A DNA stretch of 59,836 bases from Gammaproteobacteria bacterium (GTDB taxonomy: Bacteria > Pseudomonadota > Gammaproteobacteria > Pseudomonadales > Pseudohongiellaceae): the NCBI GenBank assembly GCA_024644515.1, contig JAHEHN010000015.1:1-59836 (forward strand). Reading direction: 5' to 3'. Shown piece by piece: positions 9,130 through 17,814 of this stretch. Position numbers and translations under genes: made by a program. How positions within the stretch are numbered: position 1 is the stretch's first letter; each line of letters opens with the position of its first letter. The notes under the pieces are model-generated. The model was not told the DNA's origin and did no database searches. It saw only the letters and a program-made list of their open reading frames with translations.

Positions 9130-10095
9130 CTAGCTTTCCCGATTCAATGCAGCCTCGGCCACCTGTTTCAGCGCATCCCGATATTCATTTTCCGGCAGGC
9201 AAGTCAGGCAGTTCATGGCAATATCTATAGCTTCACCTGCCTTGGCGCGGGTGTAATCGAGTGCGCCAGAACGAATTACGGCCTCGATTATTGCCTCCAG
9301 ATGCTCGCGCCCTCCTGACTTGATGGCCTCTTCAATCAGCTTACTTTCCTTGTCCAAGCCATGTTGCATGGCATAAATCAGCGGCAGGGTAGGCTTTCCT
9401 TCGGCCAGATCGTCACCGATATTTTTTCCCAAAGCCTCGCTGGAGCCGGAGAAATCCAGAACATCATCCACCAGTTGAAAGGCAATGCCCACCTGCAGAC
9501 CAAATTGATGTAACTGTTCGGTAATAGTCTCGCTGGCACCGGCAAGAATTGCTGCAGTCTTGCAGGCCGCGGCAAACAATATGGCGGTTTTATTGTGAAT
9601 TACCTGCATATAGTCTGCTTCAGTTGCCTGGGGATTGTGCTGATTCACCAGCTGTAGCACTTCTCCCTCGGATATTTTATTGGTGGTGCTGGCCATGACG
9701 TCCATGATCTGCATATTGCCAATGCCGACCAGCAGCTCAAAGGCGCGTGAGTAAATGAAGTCACCGACCAGTACACTGGAAGGATTATCCCAGCGCGTAT
9801 TAGCCGTTGGGCGTCCCCGGCGCATTTCTGACATATCAACGACGTCATCATGCAGTAATGTTGCGGTATGCAGGAATTCTATGACGGTGGCCAGCTCGAT
9901 ATGGTCTTTACCGCGGTAGCCAAGATTCTTGCTGCACAGCAATACCAGTACCGGGCGCATGCGCTTGCCGCCTGCCTCGATAATGTAATGCCCGATGCTT
10001 TCTATCAGCGGGACCTCTGAATGAAGTTGCGCTACTACAGTTTGATTAAGTGCGGCAAAATCATCAGCGACGATCTGTTGGATTCGTGAAGCCAT
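9130..10095 (-). CDS. ispB: Octaprenyl (polyprenyl) diphosphate synthase
   Basis: A 321-residue trans-polyprenyl synthase that builds the isoprenoid side chain of ubiquinone. Both aspartate-rich motifs are present: LLHDDVVDMSEMRRG (first) and FQLVDDVLDF (second), plus the family GGKRMRP and LVGDFIYSRAFELL segments. The start at 10095 matches the E. coli IspB N-terminus; two upstream in-frame ATGs would add 10-18 unconserved residues. It is divergent from rplU, the standard arrangement in gammaproteobacteria, and shares the intergenic control region with it. Confidence 0.95.
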   Translation of the reverse strand: MASRIQQIVADDFAALNQTVVAQLHSEVPLIESIGHYIIEAGGKRMRPVLVLLCSKNLGYRGKDHIELATVIEFLHTATLLHDDVVDMSEMRRGRPTANTRWDNPSSVLVGDFIYSRAFELLVGIGNMQIMDVMASTTNKISEGEVLQLVNQHNPQATEADYMQVIHNKTAILFAAACKTAAILAGASETITEQLHQFGLQVGIAFQLVDDVLDFSGSSEALGKNIGDDLAEGKPTLPLIYAMQHGLDKESKLIEEAIKSGGREHLEAIIEAVIRSGALDYTRAKAGEAIDIAMNCLTCLPENEYRDALKQVAEAALNRES

Positions 10096-10226
10096 AGTCT
10101 GCTCTGAAAAAGAGTGTCGCATGCTAGTTTTGGGGATGGTTAAAGTCAAGGATTACGGGCTTTTCAGACCCAATGCTGATTCCGGCAAGAGAGATACCGC
10201 TAATGCTAAAAAATCCCGTGATTTTG

Positions 10227-10255
10227 TTGCGAAAGCAAGGTTGTTCCCGTACAAT
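10227..10255 (+). promoter_or_regulatory. Probable sigma-70 promoter of rplU-rpmA
   Basis: A -35-like TTGCGA at 10227-10232 and a -10-like TACAAT at 10250-10255, separated by 17 bp. It would give a leader of about 225 nt before rplU. The boxes match the consensus at four of six and five of six positions; assignment is by eye only. Confidence 0.5.
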
Positions 10256-10310
10256 TCCCGCCCTCGTAATGACCGGCCCATAGCCTGACTGCATTTGCGC
10301 ATAATATTAA

Positions 10311-10367
10311 CACCGTGTTCCAGACGGTAATAGTTTGGTATCAGTTTGCTGGAACACATTAGCGGTG
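10311..10367 (+). promoter_or_regulatory. Inverted repeat in the rplU leader
   Basis: GTGTTCCAG at 10315-10323 pairs perfectly with CTGGAACAC at 10349-10357. The stem can be extended by CACCG (10311-10315) with CGGTG (10363-10367) across a short bulge. It sits in the predicted 5' untranslated leader of rplU, about 120 nt before the start codon. There is no downstream T-run, so it is not a simple terminator. A cis-acting ribosomal-protein leader element is possible. Confidence 0.4.
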
Positions 10368-10488
10368 TTGGGAAGATGCTTAAGTGGCTTAGTCTGGATT
10401 GAAAGATAATCGGCTTTATAGAGCCAGGTCAGTTAATTTAGGTTCAAAGAACAATATCTGAATAGCAATAGCGCTATTGGAGCAAAAT

Positions 10489-10905
10489 ATGTACGCGGTA
10501 ATTGAAAGTGGCGGCAAGCAGCACCGGGTTTCAGAAGGTGAAGTGCTGAAGCTTGAAAAGATCGAAGCCAGTACTGGTGACACGGTAAACTTTGATAAGG
10601 TCCTCATGGTAGGTGAAGGTGCTGATGTAAAAATTGGTACGCCCTATGTTGAAGGTAATGTCACTGCTGAAGTTATCAGTCATGGTCGCGGTGATAAGGT
10701 CACTATCATCAAGTTCCAACGTCGTAAGCATCACAAAAAGCAGATGGGACACCGCCAGTGGTTTACCGAAGTGAAAATCACAGGAATTTCTTCAGGTGAG
10801 AAAGCCAAGGCAGCGCCCAAGAAGGAAGCAGCTCCGAAGAAAGAAGCAGCTCCTAAAAAGGCAGCAGCACCAAAGGCAAAAGCAAAGGCTGAAAAGAAAG
10901 ACTGA
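10489..10905 (+). CDS. rplU: 50S ribosomal protein L21 with a C-terminal Lys/Ala/Pro tail
   Basis: The first 101 or so residues are a normal L21: [14 protein letters not shown] at the N-terminus, then [16 protein letters not shown] and the [21 protein letters not shown]-binding segment. About 37 extra residues follow, made of Ala, Lys, Pro and Glu with an imperfect APKKEA repeat, giving 138 residues against the usual 103 or so. ATG 10489 has GGAG upstream and matches the family N-terminus; an in-frame TTG four codons earlier is unlikely. It is followed by rpmA, the usual partner. Confidence 0.96.
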   Translation: MYAVIESGGKQHRVSEGEVLKLEKIEASTGDTVNFDKVLMVGEGADVKIGTPYVEGNVTAEVISHGRGDKVTIIKFQRRKHHKKQMGHRQWFTEVKITGISSGEKAKAAPKKEAAPKKEAAPKKAAAPKAKAKAEKKD

Positions 10906-10982
10906 TTCGGCAATACACCAAGCTGAATTCAGCTTATTAATGAACTACAGATACAATTGAAGTTATAAAACAGGAGTGCATC

Positions 10983-11246
10983 ATGGCTCATAAGAAAGCA
11001 GGCGGTAGTACTAATAACGGTAGAGATTCCAATTCCAAGCGACTTGGCGTCAAGCGTTTTGGTGGTGAGCAGGTTCTTGCTGGTAATATAATTGTGCGTC
11101 AGCGCGGCACTCACTTTCACCCTGGCACCAACATGGGCTGTGGTAAAGATCACACCCTGTTTGCAAAAACTGATGGCGTGGTGAGATTTGAGGTCAAGGG
11201 CCCCAAAAACCGTCGTTTTGTCAGTATTGAGACAGCGACAGCCTGA
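10983..11246 (+). CDS. rpmA: 50S ribosomal protein L27
   Basis: An 87-residue protein with the canonical start [16 protein letters not shown] and the core [19 protein letters not shown] and [17 protein letters not shown]27 lies near the peptidyl-transferase centre of the 50S subunit. AGGAG lies about seven bases before the ATG. It is 77 bp downstream of rplU and is followed by a strong terminator, so rplU-rpmA is probably a discrete transcript. Confidence 0.97.
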   Translation: MAHKKAGGSTNNGRDSNSKRLGVKRFGGEQVLAGNIIVRQRGTHFHPGTNMGCGKDHTLFAKTDGVVRFEVKGPKNRRFVSIETATA

Positions 11247-11266
11247 TAGCTAGCAGGCTAAGTTAG

Positions 11267-12529
<1,263 letters not shown>

Positions 12530-12531
12530 AG

Positions 12532-13656
12532 GTGAGTAACAGACAGACACTGACAGCAGCCAAAACCTGGGTCGTTAAAATCGGTAGCTCCCTGCTCACC
12601 GATGACGGGAAAGGGCTGAACCGGGAAAGCATGGCAAGCTGGGTTAAACAGATTGCTGCCTTTCGTGATGCCGGTCTTTCGGTGGTGCTAGTTTCTTCTG
12701 GTGCTGTGGCAGAAGGCGTGCTGCGTCTGGGACTAAAAGGCAGACCTACTGCCATCCATGAACAGCAGGCTGCTGCCGCTGTTGGTCAGATGGGGCTGAT
12801 CCAGGCCTACGAAACCGAATTCAAGAAATTCGACCTGCATACCGCCCAGATTCTTCTTACCCATGATGACCTGTCCAATAGAAAACGTTATTTGAATGCT
12901 CGCACAACCTTGATGACCTTGCTCAATCTTGGCGTGGTACCGGTGGTGAATGAAAATGATACGGTTGTAACTGATGAGATTTGTTTTGGCGATAACGATA
13001 CACTCGCGGGTCTGGTGGCCAATCTGATCAATGCCGATGCCATGGTCATTCTTACGGACCAGGACGGACTCTATGAATCTGATCCGCGAAATAATCCAGG
13101 GGCCAAATTGGTGAGTCAGGCGCAGAGTAATAATGATGAGCTGTTTGATTTCGCTGGCACCGGTCATGGTGATCTTGGACGTGGTGGAATGCTGACCAAG
13201 GTGAAGGCGGCACGACTGGCTGCCAGATCGGGTACAGCTACCTGTATCGTTAACGGCAGGAAGCCTGAGATTCTTGCAATGCTGCGTGAGGGGGCTGAAG
13301 TGGGCACGCTGCTGCTGCCTGAAAGCGAGCCATTGGCGGCGCGCAAGCAATGGCTTGCCAGCCACCTTAAAGTGAAAGGTGTCTTCACCCTCGATGCCGG
13401 CGCAGTAAGAGTATTAAAGGTATCAGGAAAGAGTCTGCTGCCAGTAGGAATCACCTCCAGCTCAGGAAACTTTCAGCGTGGTGAGGTGGTTAGCTGTGTT
13501 GATGAAAAGGGCAATCCCGTTGCCCGTGGCCTGGTGAATTACAATGCCAACGAAGCGGCCAGTATCATTGGTCATTCCAGTGAGGAAATTTTTTCTTTAT
13601 TGGGCTATGAAGGTGATCACGAAATAATCCACAGGGATAATCTGGTTCTGCTTTAG
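12532..13656 (+). CDS. proB: Glutamate 5-kinase
   Basis: A 374-residue enzyme for the first step of proline synthesis, phosphorylating glutamate with ATP. The N-terminal amino-acid kinase domain has [25 protein letters not shown], the [12 protein letters not shown] core and [19 protein letters not shown]-terminal PUA domain follows (about residues 280-360), as in long bacterial ProB. The start is GTG at 12532, two bases after the obgE stop, so translational coupling is likely. proA is not in the window. Confidence 0.95.
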   Translation: MSNRQTLTAAKTWVVKIGSSLLTDDGKGLNRESMASWVKQIAAFRDAGLSVVLVSSGAVAEGVLRLGLKGRPTAIHEQQAAAAVGQMGLIQAYETEFKKFDLHTAQILLTHDDLSNRKRYLNARTTLMTLLNLGVVPVVNENDTVVTDEICFGDNDTLAGLVANLINADAMVILTDQDGLYESDPRNNPGAKLVSQAQSNNDELFDFAGTGHGDLGRGGMLTKVKAARLAARSGTATCIVNGRKPEILAMLREGAEVGTLLLPESEPLAARKQWLASHLKVKGVFTLDAGAVRVLKVSGKSLLPVGITSSSGNFQRGEVVSCVDEKGNPVARGLVNYNANEAASIIGHSSEEIFSLLGYEGDHEIIHRDNLVLL

Positions 13657-13795
13657 CTAATTAGCGGTATTCCTAACTCTTTCAGACCGATATCGGCTTA
13701 TTGAAAAGCCGCTCCGCTTATTTCTTCTCTTACCACAAGATTTTACTGGATTGAGCCGTAACCTGACCCCTTCATTCTATTTGACAGAATTGGCC

Positions 13796-13820
13796 CCCAT
13801 CGCTATGTTAGCGGGGTTTT
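13796..13820 (+). terminator. Probable terminator after proB
   Basis: CCC, a two-base bulge, then CGCTA (13801-13805), loop TGT, TAGCG and GGG, followed by TTTT. The stem is imperfect and the T-run short, so confidence is moderate. It separates the obgE-proB transcript from the secreted-protein block. Confidence 0.5.
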
Positions 13821-13877
13821 ACATTAGAATAATTTCCATAAAACAGAGTTAGTATTTTCACCGGTCAGGGGGACTTC

Positions 13878-14747
13878 ATGGGCAAAATCTGTTGCCGTGT
13901 TTCACTATTGTTTGTATTTTCCATTGCCAGCTTTTCCGCGCTGGCAGAAAAAAACTTTTCTGGCGTTTGGGTCGGTAATTACAGCGAGGATTTTCCTGAC
14001 CGCTTACCGGGACCTGAGCTTGGTGATTATGCCGGACTTCCTCTCAACGATGCTGACAGATTGCGCGCGCAAAGCTGGAGCGCTTCCCTCATAGCCCTGC
14101 CTGAATACCAGTGTCGTGTGCATCCTTCTGATTATGCCAGCAGTTTTGCCAATATCCGTATTTGGGAAGAACGAGAGCCCATCACTGAACAGTTAATTGC
14201 CATACGCATACAACATTTTGCCTGGCAAACCCGCCGTACTATCTGGATGGATGGTCGCGAGCACCCGCCTGAGTACGCTCAACATACCGCCATGGGCTAC
14301 TCTACCGGCGAATGGGTAGGTCATCAGTTGAAAGTTAAAACCACGCATCTCAAGGAAGGCTGGCTGCGCCGCAACGGGGTTGCCCGCAGTGACCAGGCCA
14401 CCGTGACCGAATATTTTATTCGACATGACGACATTCTGACCTGGACTGTGATTATTGATGATCCTGTTTATTTGGATGAACCTTTCATAAGGAACCGTGA
14501 TTATATTTATTCCATCGACAGTCAGGTGGGAAATTATCCCTGTGACCCGGTGATCGAAATGGTCAGGGAGCCTGGCTATATTCCCCATCACCTGCCGGAA
14601 ACCAATCCTGATTTGCTGATTTATTCCGAGCGCCATGATATTCCTGTGGAAGCCGCCATGGGTGGAGCCAACACCATGTACCCGGAATATATCGAGCGTT
14701 TGCAGGAGCTGTCAAAACCCAGTGAATTACGAGCAGGGCAGGAGTAA
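13878..14747 (+). CDS. Secreted protein of unknown function, member 1 of a paralogous pair
   Basis: A 289-residue protein with a signal peptide (VSLLFVFSIASFSALAE). The mature part opens with FSGVWVGNYSED, has one Cys in PEYQCRVHPS, TRRTIWMDGREH, a STGEWVGHQLKVKTTH segment, then GWLRRNGVARSDQ and a DDPVYLDEPF stretch. The GWLRRNGV block and the following beta pattern recur in the gene at 15741, so the two are distant paralogues flanking the MBL gene. The succession of short beta strands suggests a lipocalin-like or beta-barrel fold, by inference. Similar hypothetical proteins are, from memory, common beside DUF6152 genes in Acidobacteria and proteobacteria. The MBL gene starts two bases after its stop. 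Confidence 0.72.
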   Translation: MGKICCRVSLLFVFSIASFSALAEKNFSGVWVGNYSEDFPDRLPGPELGDYAGLPLNDADRLRAQSWSASLIALPEYQCRVHPSDYASSFANIRIWEEREPITEQLIAIRIQHFAWQTRRTIWMDGREHPPEYAQHTAMGYSTGEWVGHQLKVKTTHLKEGWLRRNGVARSDQATVTEYFIRHDDILTWTVIIDDPVYLDEPFIRNRDYIYSIDSQVGNYPCDPVIEMVREPGYIPHHLPETNPDLLIYSERHDIPVEAAMGGANTMYPEYIERLQELSKPSELRAGQE

Positions 14748-14749
14748 TT

Positions 14750-15730
14750 ATGAAGAACATCACACTACACAAACTGTTTGCCTTGGTCCTGACTTCGGTA
14801 AGTTCCATCATGCTTTCGCAAACGCCTGTTGTATCAAAAGCACAGGCACAAACTGACTTTGATGCGGTAGAAATCCAGACCCTTAAAGTACGTGACAATA
14901 TTTATATGCTGGTGGGTGCCGGTGGCAATATCACTGTCCAGACTGGTGAAGACGGCATCCTGATCATTGATACCCAGTATGCCGAGTTGTCTGATAAAAA
15001 CCTGGCAGCAATCAGGACGCTGTCTGATAAACCACTGCGCTACATTATCAATACCCACCATCATGGTGACCATGTAGGCGGTAATGCCGAATTAAAGGCG
15101 GCGGGATTTACCCCCAGTGGCGGTAATGTTGGCGCGTCCCTGTCCAATGCCGGAGAAGGCGCAACCATTTTTGCCCATGAAAATGTGCTGTTGAATATGG
15201 CGGGTGACGACAACATGAGCACAGAGATGTGGCCCACCATGACATACTTTGCGGAGAAAAAAGATCTCTACTTCAATGACGAAGGGGTGCGGATTATTCA
15301 TCAACCCAATGCCCACACCAATGGTGACAGTATTATCTTTTTTCGAAAATCCGACGTGATAACCACTGGGGATGCCTATATCACCAGTTTTTATCCTTTT
15401 ATTGATATGTCTTCCGGTGGCACTTTGCAGGGCTTTATTGATGCGGCCAATTCAATTATTGATCTTATCATTCCCGAGTATGGTCAGGACGGTGGCACTC
15501 TGGTCATTCCTGGCCATGGCAGACTGAGTGATATTGGAGATGTCATTAACTGGCGCGAAATGCTGACAATTATCAGGGATCGCATCCTTGATATGAAACA
15601 GCGTGGCATGAGTCTGGAAGAAGTTCTCGCAGCCAGACCCACCAGAGACTACGATCCACGTTGGGCCGGGCAGGGAATTTTCTCAACGGAAAATTTTGTT
15701 ACTGCAGCCTACATGACACTGGAAGATTAA
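14750..15730 (+). CDS. Secreted metallo-beta-lactamase-fold hydrolase
   Basis: A 326-residue protein with a signal peptide (LFALVLTSVSSIMLSQT) and an intact MBL zinc site: THHHGDH at residues 102-108 (His103, His105, Asp107, His108), a later His in NAHTNGDS, an Asp in TTGDAY and the last His in IPGHGR. An insertion of about 20 residues rich in Gly and Ser follows the first motif. The C-terminal GMSLEEVLAARPTRDYDPRW is shared with the second MBL gene at 47281. The fold covers hydrolases of many substrates, so the substrate is not deducible. It lies between the two paralogous secreted proteins in an operon with 2-bp and 10-bp gaps. Confidence 0.85.
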   Translation: MKNITLHKLFALVLTSVSSIMLSQTPVVSKAQAQTDFDAVEIQTLKVRDNIYMLVGAGGNITVQTGEDGILIIDTQYAELSDKNLAAIRTLSDKPLRYIINTHHHGDHVGGNAELKAAGFTPSGGNVGASLSNAGEGATIFAHENVLLNMAGDDNMSTEMWPTMTYFAEKKDLYFNDEGVRIIHQPNAHTNGDSIIFFRKSDVITTGDAYITSFYPFIDMSSGGTLQGFIDAANSIIDLIIPEYGQDGGTLVIPGHGRLSDIGDVINWREMLTIIRDRILDMKQRGMSLEEVLAARPTRDYDPRWAGQGIFSTENFVTAAYMTLED

Positions 15731-15740
15731 GGAGCGGCAT

Positions 15741-16490
15741 ATGAAAACAAGCATGATCAAAGTAATTTTGTCGACTCTTCTTCTGCTATCTGCATTGGAT
15801 GCATCAGCGCAGCCAGGCCGACAGCAGCAATCTGCTCAGGAAATGGCGGCCATTGATATTACAGGTAACTGGGTATCGCTGGTGACTGAGGATTGGCGCT
15901 TCAGAATGGTTGTTGCGCCAGCTGGCGACTACGAGGGTATAGGCCTGACGCCCAGGGGTAGGGAAATTGCCGATGCCTGGGACCCTGATGTTGATCTGGC
16001 CTCAGGCAACGCCTGTAAGGCCTATGGTGCCGGTGGTTTGATGCGAATTCCTACCCGCCTGAATATTCACTGGGCAAGCGATAATGTCCTGCAGATTGAT
16101 ACCGATGCCGGCATGCAGACGCGGCTACTCAAGTTTGGACCAGCACAGGATAATGAAGGTACCGGTACCCTTCAGGGTGTCACCCGCGCCAGCTGGCAGA
16201 TTGAAAGGGAAGGTGGTTTTGGAGGCGCTGTGACTGGTGGCAGTATCAATGCAGTGACCACTGACATGGCACCGGGATACCTGCGTCGCAATGGCGTGCC
16301 TTATGGCACACAGGCCCAACTGAGAGAATATTTTGAATTATTGGTAGGTGGCGATGGGACTGAGTATCTGACTGTGATCTCGGTGCTTGAGGATCCTGAG
16401 CATCTGACCCAGTTGTTTACTACCAGCGCCAATTTCAAAAGAGAGGCTGATGATTCCAAATGGAATCCTTCTGAGTGTGTAGTTAAGTAA
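15741..16490 (+). CDS. Secreted protein of unknown function, member 2 of a paralogous pair
   Basis: A 249-residue protein with a signal peptide (VILSTLLLLSALDASAQ). The mature part has ITGNWVSLVTEDW, a Cys in SGNACKAYGAGG, RIPTRLNIHW, then APGYLRRNGVPYGTQAQLREYF and EDPEHLTQLF. The GYLRRNGVP block and the downstream order match the gene at 13878, indicating common ancestry. The DNA gap to the MBL gene is 10 bp with GGAG before the ATG. The function is unknown; expression with a secreted MBL protein suggests a joint periplasmic or extracellular task. A shared terminator follows. Confidence 0.72.
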   Translation: MKTSMIKVILSTLLLLSALDASAQPGRQQQSAQEMAAIDITGNWVSLVTEDWRFRMVVAPAGDYEGIGLTPRGREIADAWDPDVDLASGNACKAYGAGGLMRIPTRLNIHWASDNVLQIDTDAGMQTRLLKFGPAQDNEGTGTLQGVTRASWQIEREGGFGGAVTGGSINAVTTDMAPGYLRRNGVPYGTQAQLREYFELLVGGDGTEYLTVISVLEDPEHLTQLFTTSANFKREADDSKWNPSECVVK

Positions 16491-16685
16491 GGATGTGATC
16501 TGCAGTAGCTATTACGCTCAGCTACTCTTTGTTGAAACTGTGCTCAGTCGGTCATATGTTAGGTGCACACTCCCTCCCTGCGCACATTTTTGCCTCAATT
16601 AGCCTTCGCTTGATGCTACTAAAATTTGAGCTTTATCAGGCGAACTGCGTGGGTCTAGTTCAGAACAAAAGCAGGATGCAAACAC

Positions 16686-16713
16686 AAAAAAGGCCGCATA
16701 AGCGGCCTTTTTT
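16686..16713. terminator. Bidirectional Rho-independent terminator
   Basis: Six A, then GGCCGC (16692-16697), loop ATAA, GCGGCC (16702-16707), then six T. It serves the plus-strand MBL operon and the converging DUF6152 gene. Confidence 0.88.
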
Positions 16714-16741
16714 ATTTCAGTGGCCAGTAGCCACCAAATTA

Positions 16742-17137
16742 TTAATCGAAGGTTTGATCTTCAGAGAAGCCCCAGCCAAAACCGTCTGATGGGCGCAGAA
16801 TGCTTTCCATGCGCATGCGGTAATCGCTTCGGTCTCTTGAGGGTTGTCCGGTAATGATGACTTCATCACCCGGTTTGAAAGAAGTTCTTGTCAGTCCCTG
16901 TCGCATCAGCAGTGTGGCACCACCCCATTCAACACCCCAGCGTTGCTCATTACCATCTTCATCCGGAGCAAGGACCATTACCGAGGCATGGGGGTTACGA
17001 AAATTCATCTGCACCAGTTTGCCTTTAATCTCTATCATGGAATCCATGTCATAAGTGGCTTGAAACGAATGGTGTGCAAATGCGGAAGGCACCAGCATCA
17101 AACTGGCACACAGACTAAAAATCTTGATTAACTTCAT
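16742..17137 (-). CDS. DUF6152 family secreted protein
   Basis: A 131-residue protein with a signal peptide (FSLCASLMLVPSAFA) immediately followed by HHSFQATYD, the hallmark of DUF6152. The small beta domain continues with IEIKGKLVQMNFRNPHASVMV, WGVEWGG and FKPGDEVIITGQPSRD. The function of the family is unknown. From memory it is often encoded beside the paralogous protein type seen at 13878 and 15741, and here it lies convergent with that operon. I chose 17137 because GGGGGAAG precedes the ATG on the minus strand and the signal peptide then begins correctly. Confidence 0.85.
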   Translation of the reverse strand: MKLIKIFSLCASLMLVPSAFAHHSFQATYDMDSMIEIKGKLVQMNFRNPHASVMVLAPDEDGNEQRWGVEWGGATLLMRQGLTRTSFKPGDEVIITGQPSRDRSDYRMRMESILRPSDGFGWGFSEDQTFD

Positions 17138-17245
17138 TGATACTTCCCCCAAACTGTTTATGACTGACTTGTCCAACCAGACGGGCTGATTATAACTGAT
17201 GGCTTGATCCCTTTGCATATTTTTTGGGTGCTTATTCAGCAGGCA

Positions 17246-17270
17246 TTAAAAAACCGGCTATTGCCGGTTT
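17246..17270 (-). terminator. Rho-independent terminator of rpsT
   Basis: On the minus strand: AAACCGGC, loop AATA, GCCGGTTT, then a T-rich tail. It lies 41 bp beyond the rpsT stop codon. Confidence 0.85.
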
Positions 17271-17311
17271 CTCAATAAAATCATTGGCTTAACAAGCCAA
17301 ACAGGCTTGAA

Positions 17312-17578
17312 TCAGGCTTTTAGTGCCTTGATAGCGCTGTTCAGGCGACTTTTATGACGAGCAGCCTTGTTGGCATGAATAATACCCTTGTCAGAAAGTC
17401 GATCAATGACGGGAACGGCTGCATTGTAGGCTGTGGTTGCCTGATCATAATCTTTGCTATCAATGGCTGCAGTGACCTTCTTGATATAGGTACGCACCAT
17501 GGAACGTGCACTTGAATTGTGCTTGCGTCGGTTTTCTGCCTGTCTTGCCCTTTTACGAGCCTGTGGAGAGTTTGCCAA
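17312..17578 (-). CDS. rpsT: 30S ribosomal protein S20
   Basis: An 88-residue, lysine/arginine-rich S20: ANSPQARKRARQAENRRKHN at the N-terminus and IHANKAARHKSRLNSAIKAL near the end. The initiation codon is TTG (17576-17578), preceded by AAAGGAG on the minus strand. E. coli rpsT also starts with UUG, which is tied to its translational autoregulation, so the same control is likely here. It is divergent from murJ as in related genomes and ends in a strong terminator. Confidence 0.97.
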   Translation of the reverse strand: MANSPQARKRARQAENRRKHNSSARSMVRTYIKKVTAAIDSKDYDQATTAYNAAVPVIDRLSDKGIIHANKAARHKSRLNSAIKALKA

Positions 17579-17814
17579 AGGGGGCTCCTTTCTTTATGTC
17601 TTTATGTAGCTTTTTAAGCTTTGAATTGGTTACGTATTATCAGTATTTTGCTGTTGCCCGGAGGTGAATCCGTCAAACACAAGTTTTGCTTTCTGAAAAA
17701 AGACGCGAATCATGCAGTTTTAAAGGGTATTTGTCAACTCCCAGACCATGCTATTGGACAACAAATGCTGTGTTAAGATGCCATTTCAGGTGTGAACCCG
17801 GAGAAATACACAGC

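Larger units (their letters stand above)
10096..10488. other. Divergent control region between ispB and rplU
   Basis: This 393-bp gap holds the rplU promoter and untranslated leader. A sigma-70-like promoter lies at 10227-10255 and a large inverted repeat at 10311-10367; the rplU ribosome-binding site (GGAG) is just before 10489. A 68-codon antisense frame exists here but has no protein-like features. I see no tRNA. Confidence 0.6.

Noticed and set aside
10153-10359. Minus-strand 68-codon frame in the ispB-rplU gap.
   Set aside because: It is antisense to the rplU leader and promoter; composition and lack of a ribosome-binding site argue against a gene.
16529-16789. Open 86-codon plus-strand frame between the MBL operon and the DUF6152 gene.
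   Set aside because: It runs through a strong bidirectional terminator and into the DUF6152 coding region, with no protein-like features.
17686-17814. Upstream extension of murJ.
   Set aside because: Sequence unlike MurJ; GTG 17815 with CGGAG upstream gives the normal family length.
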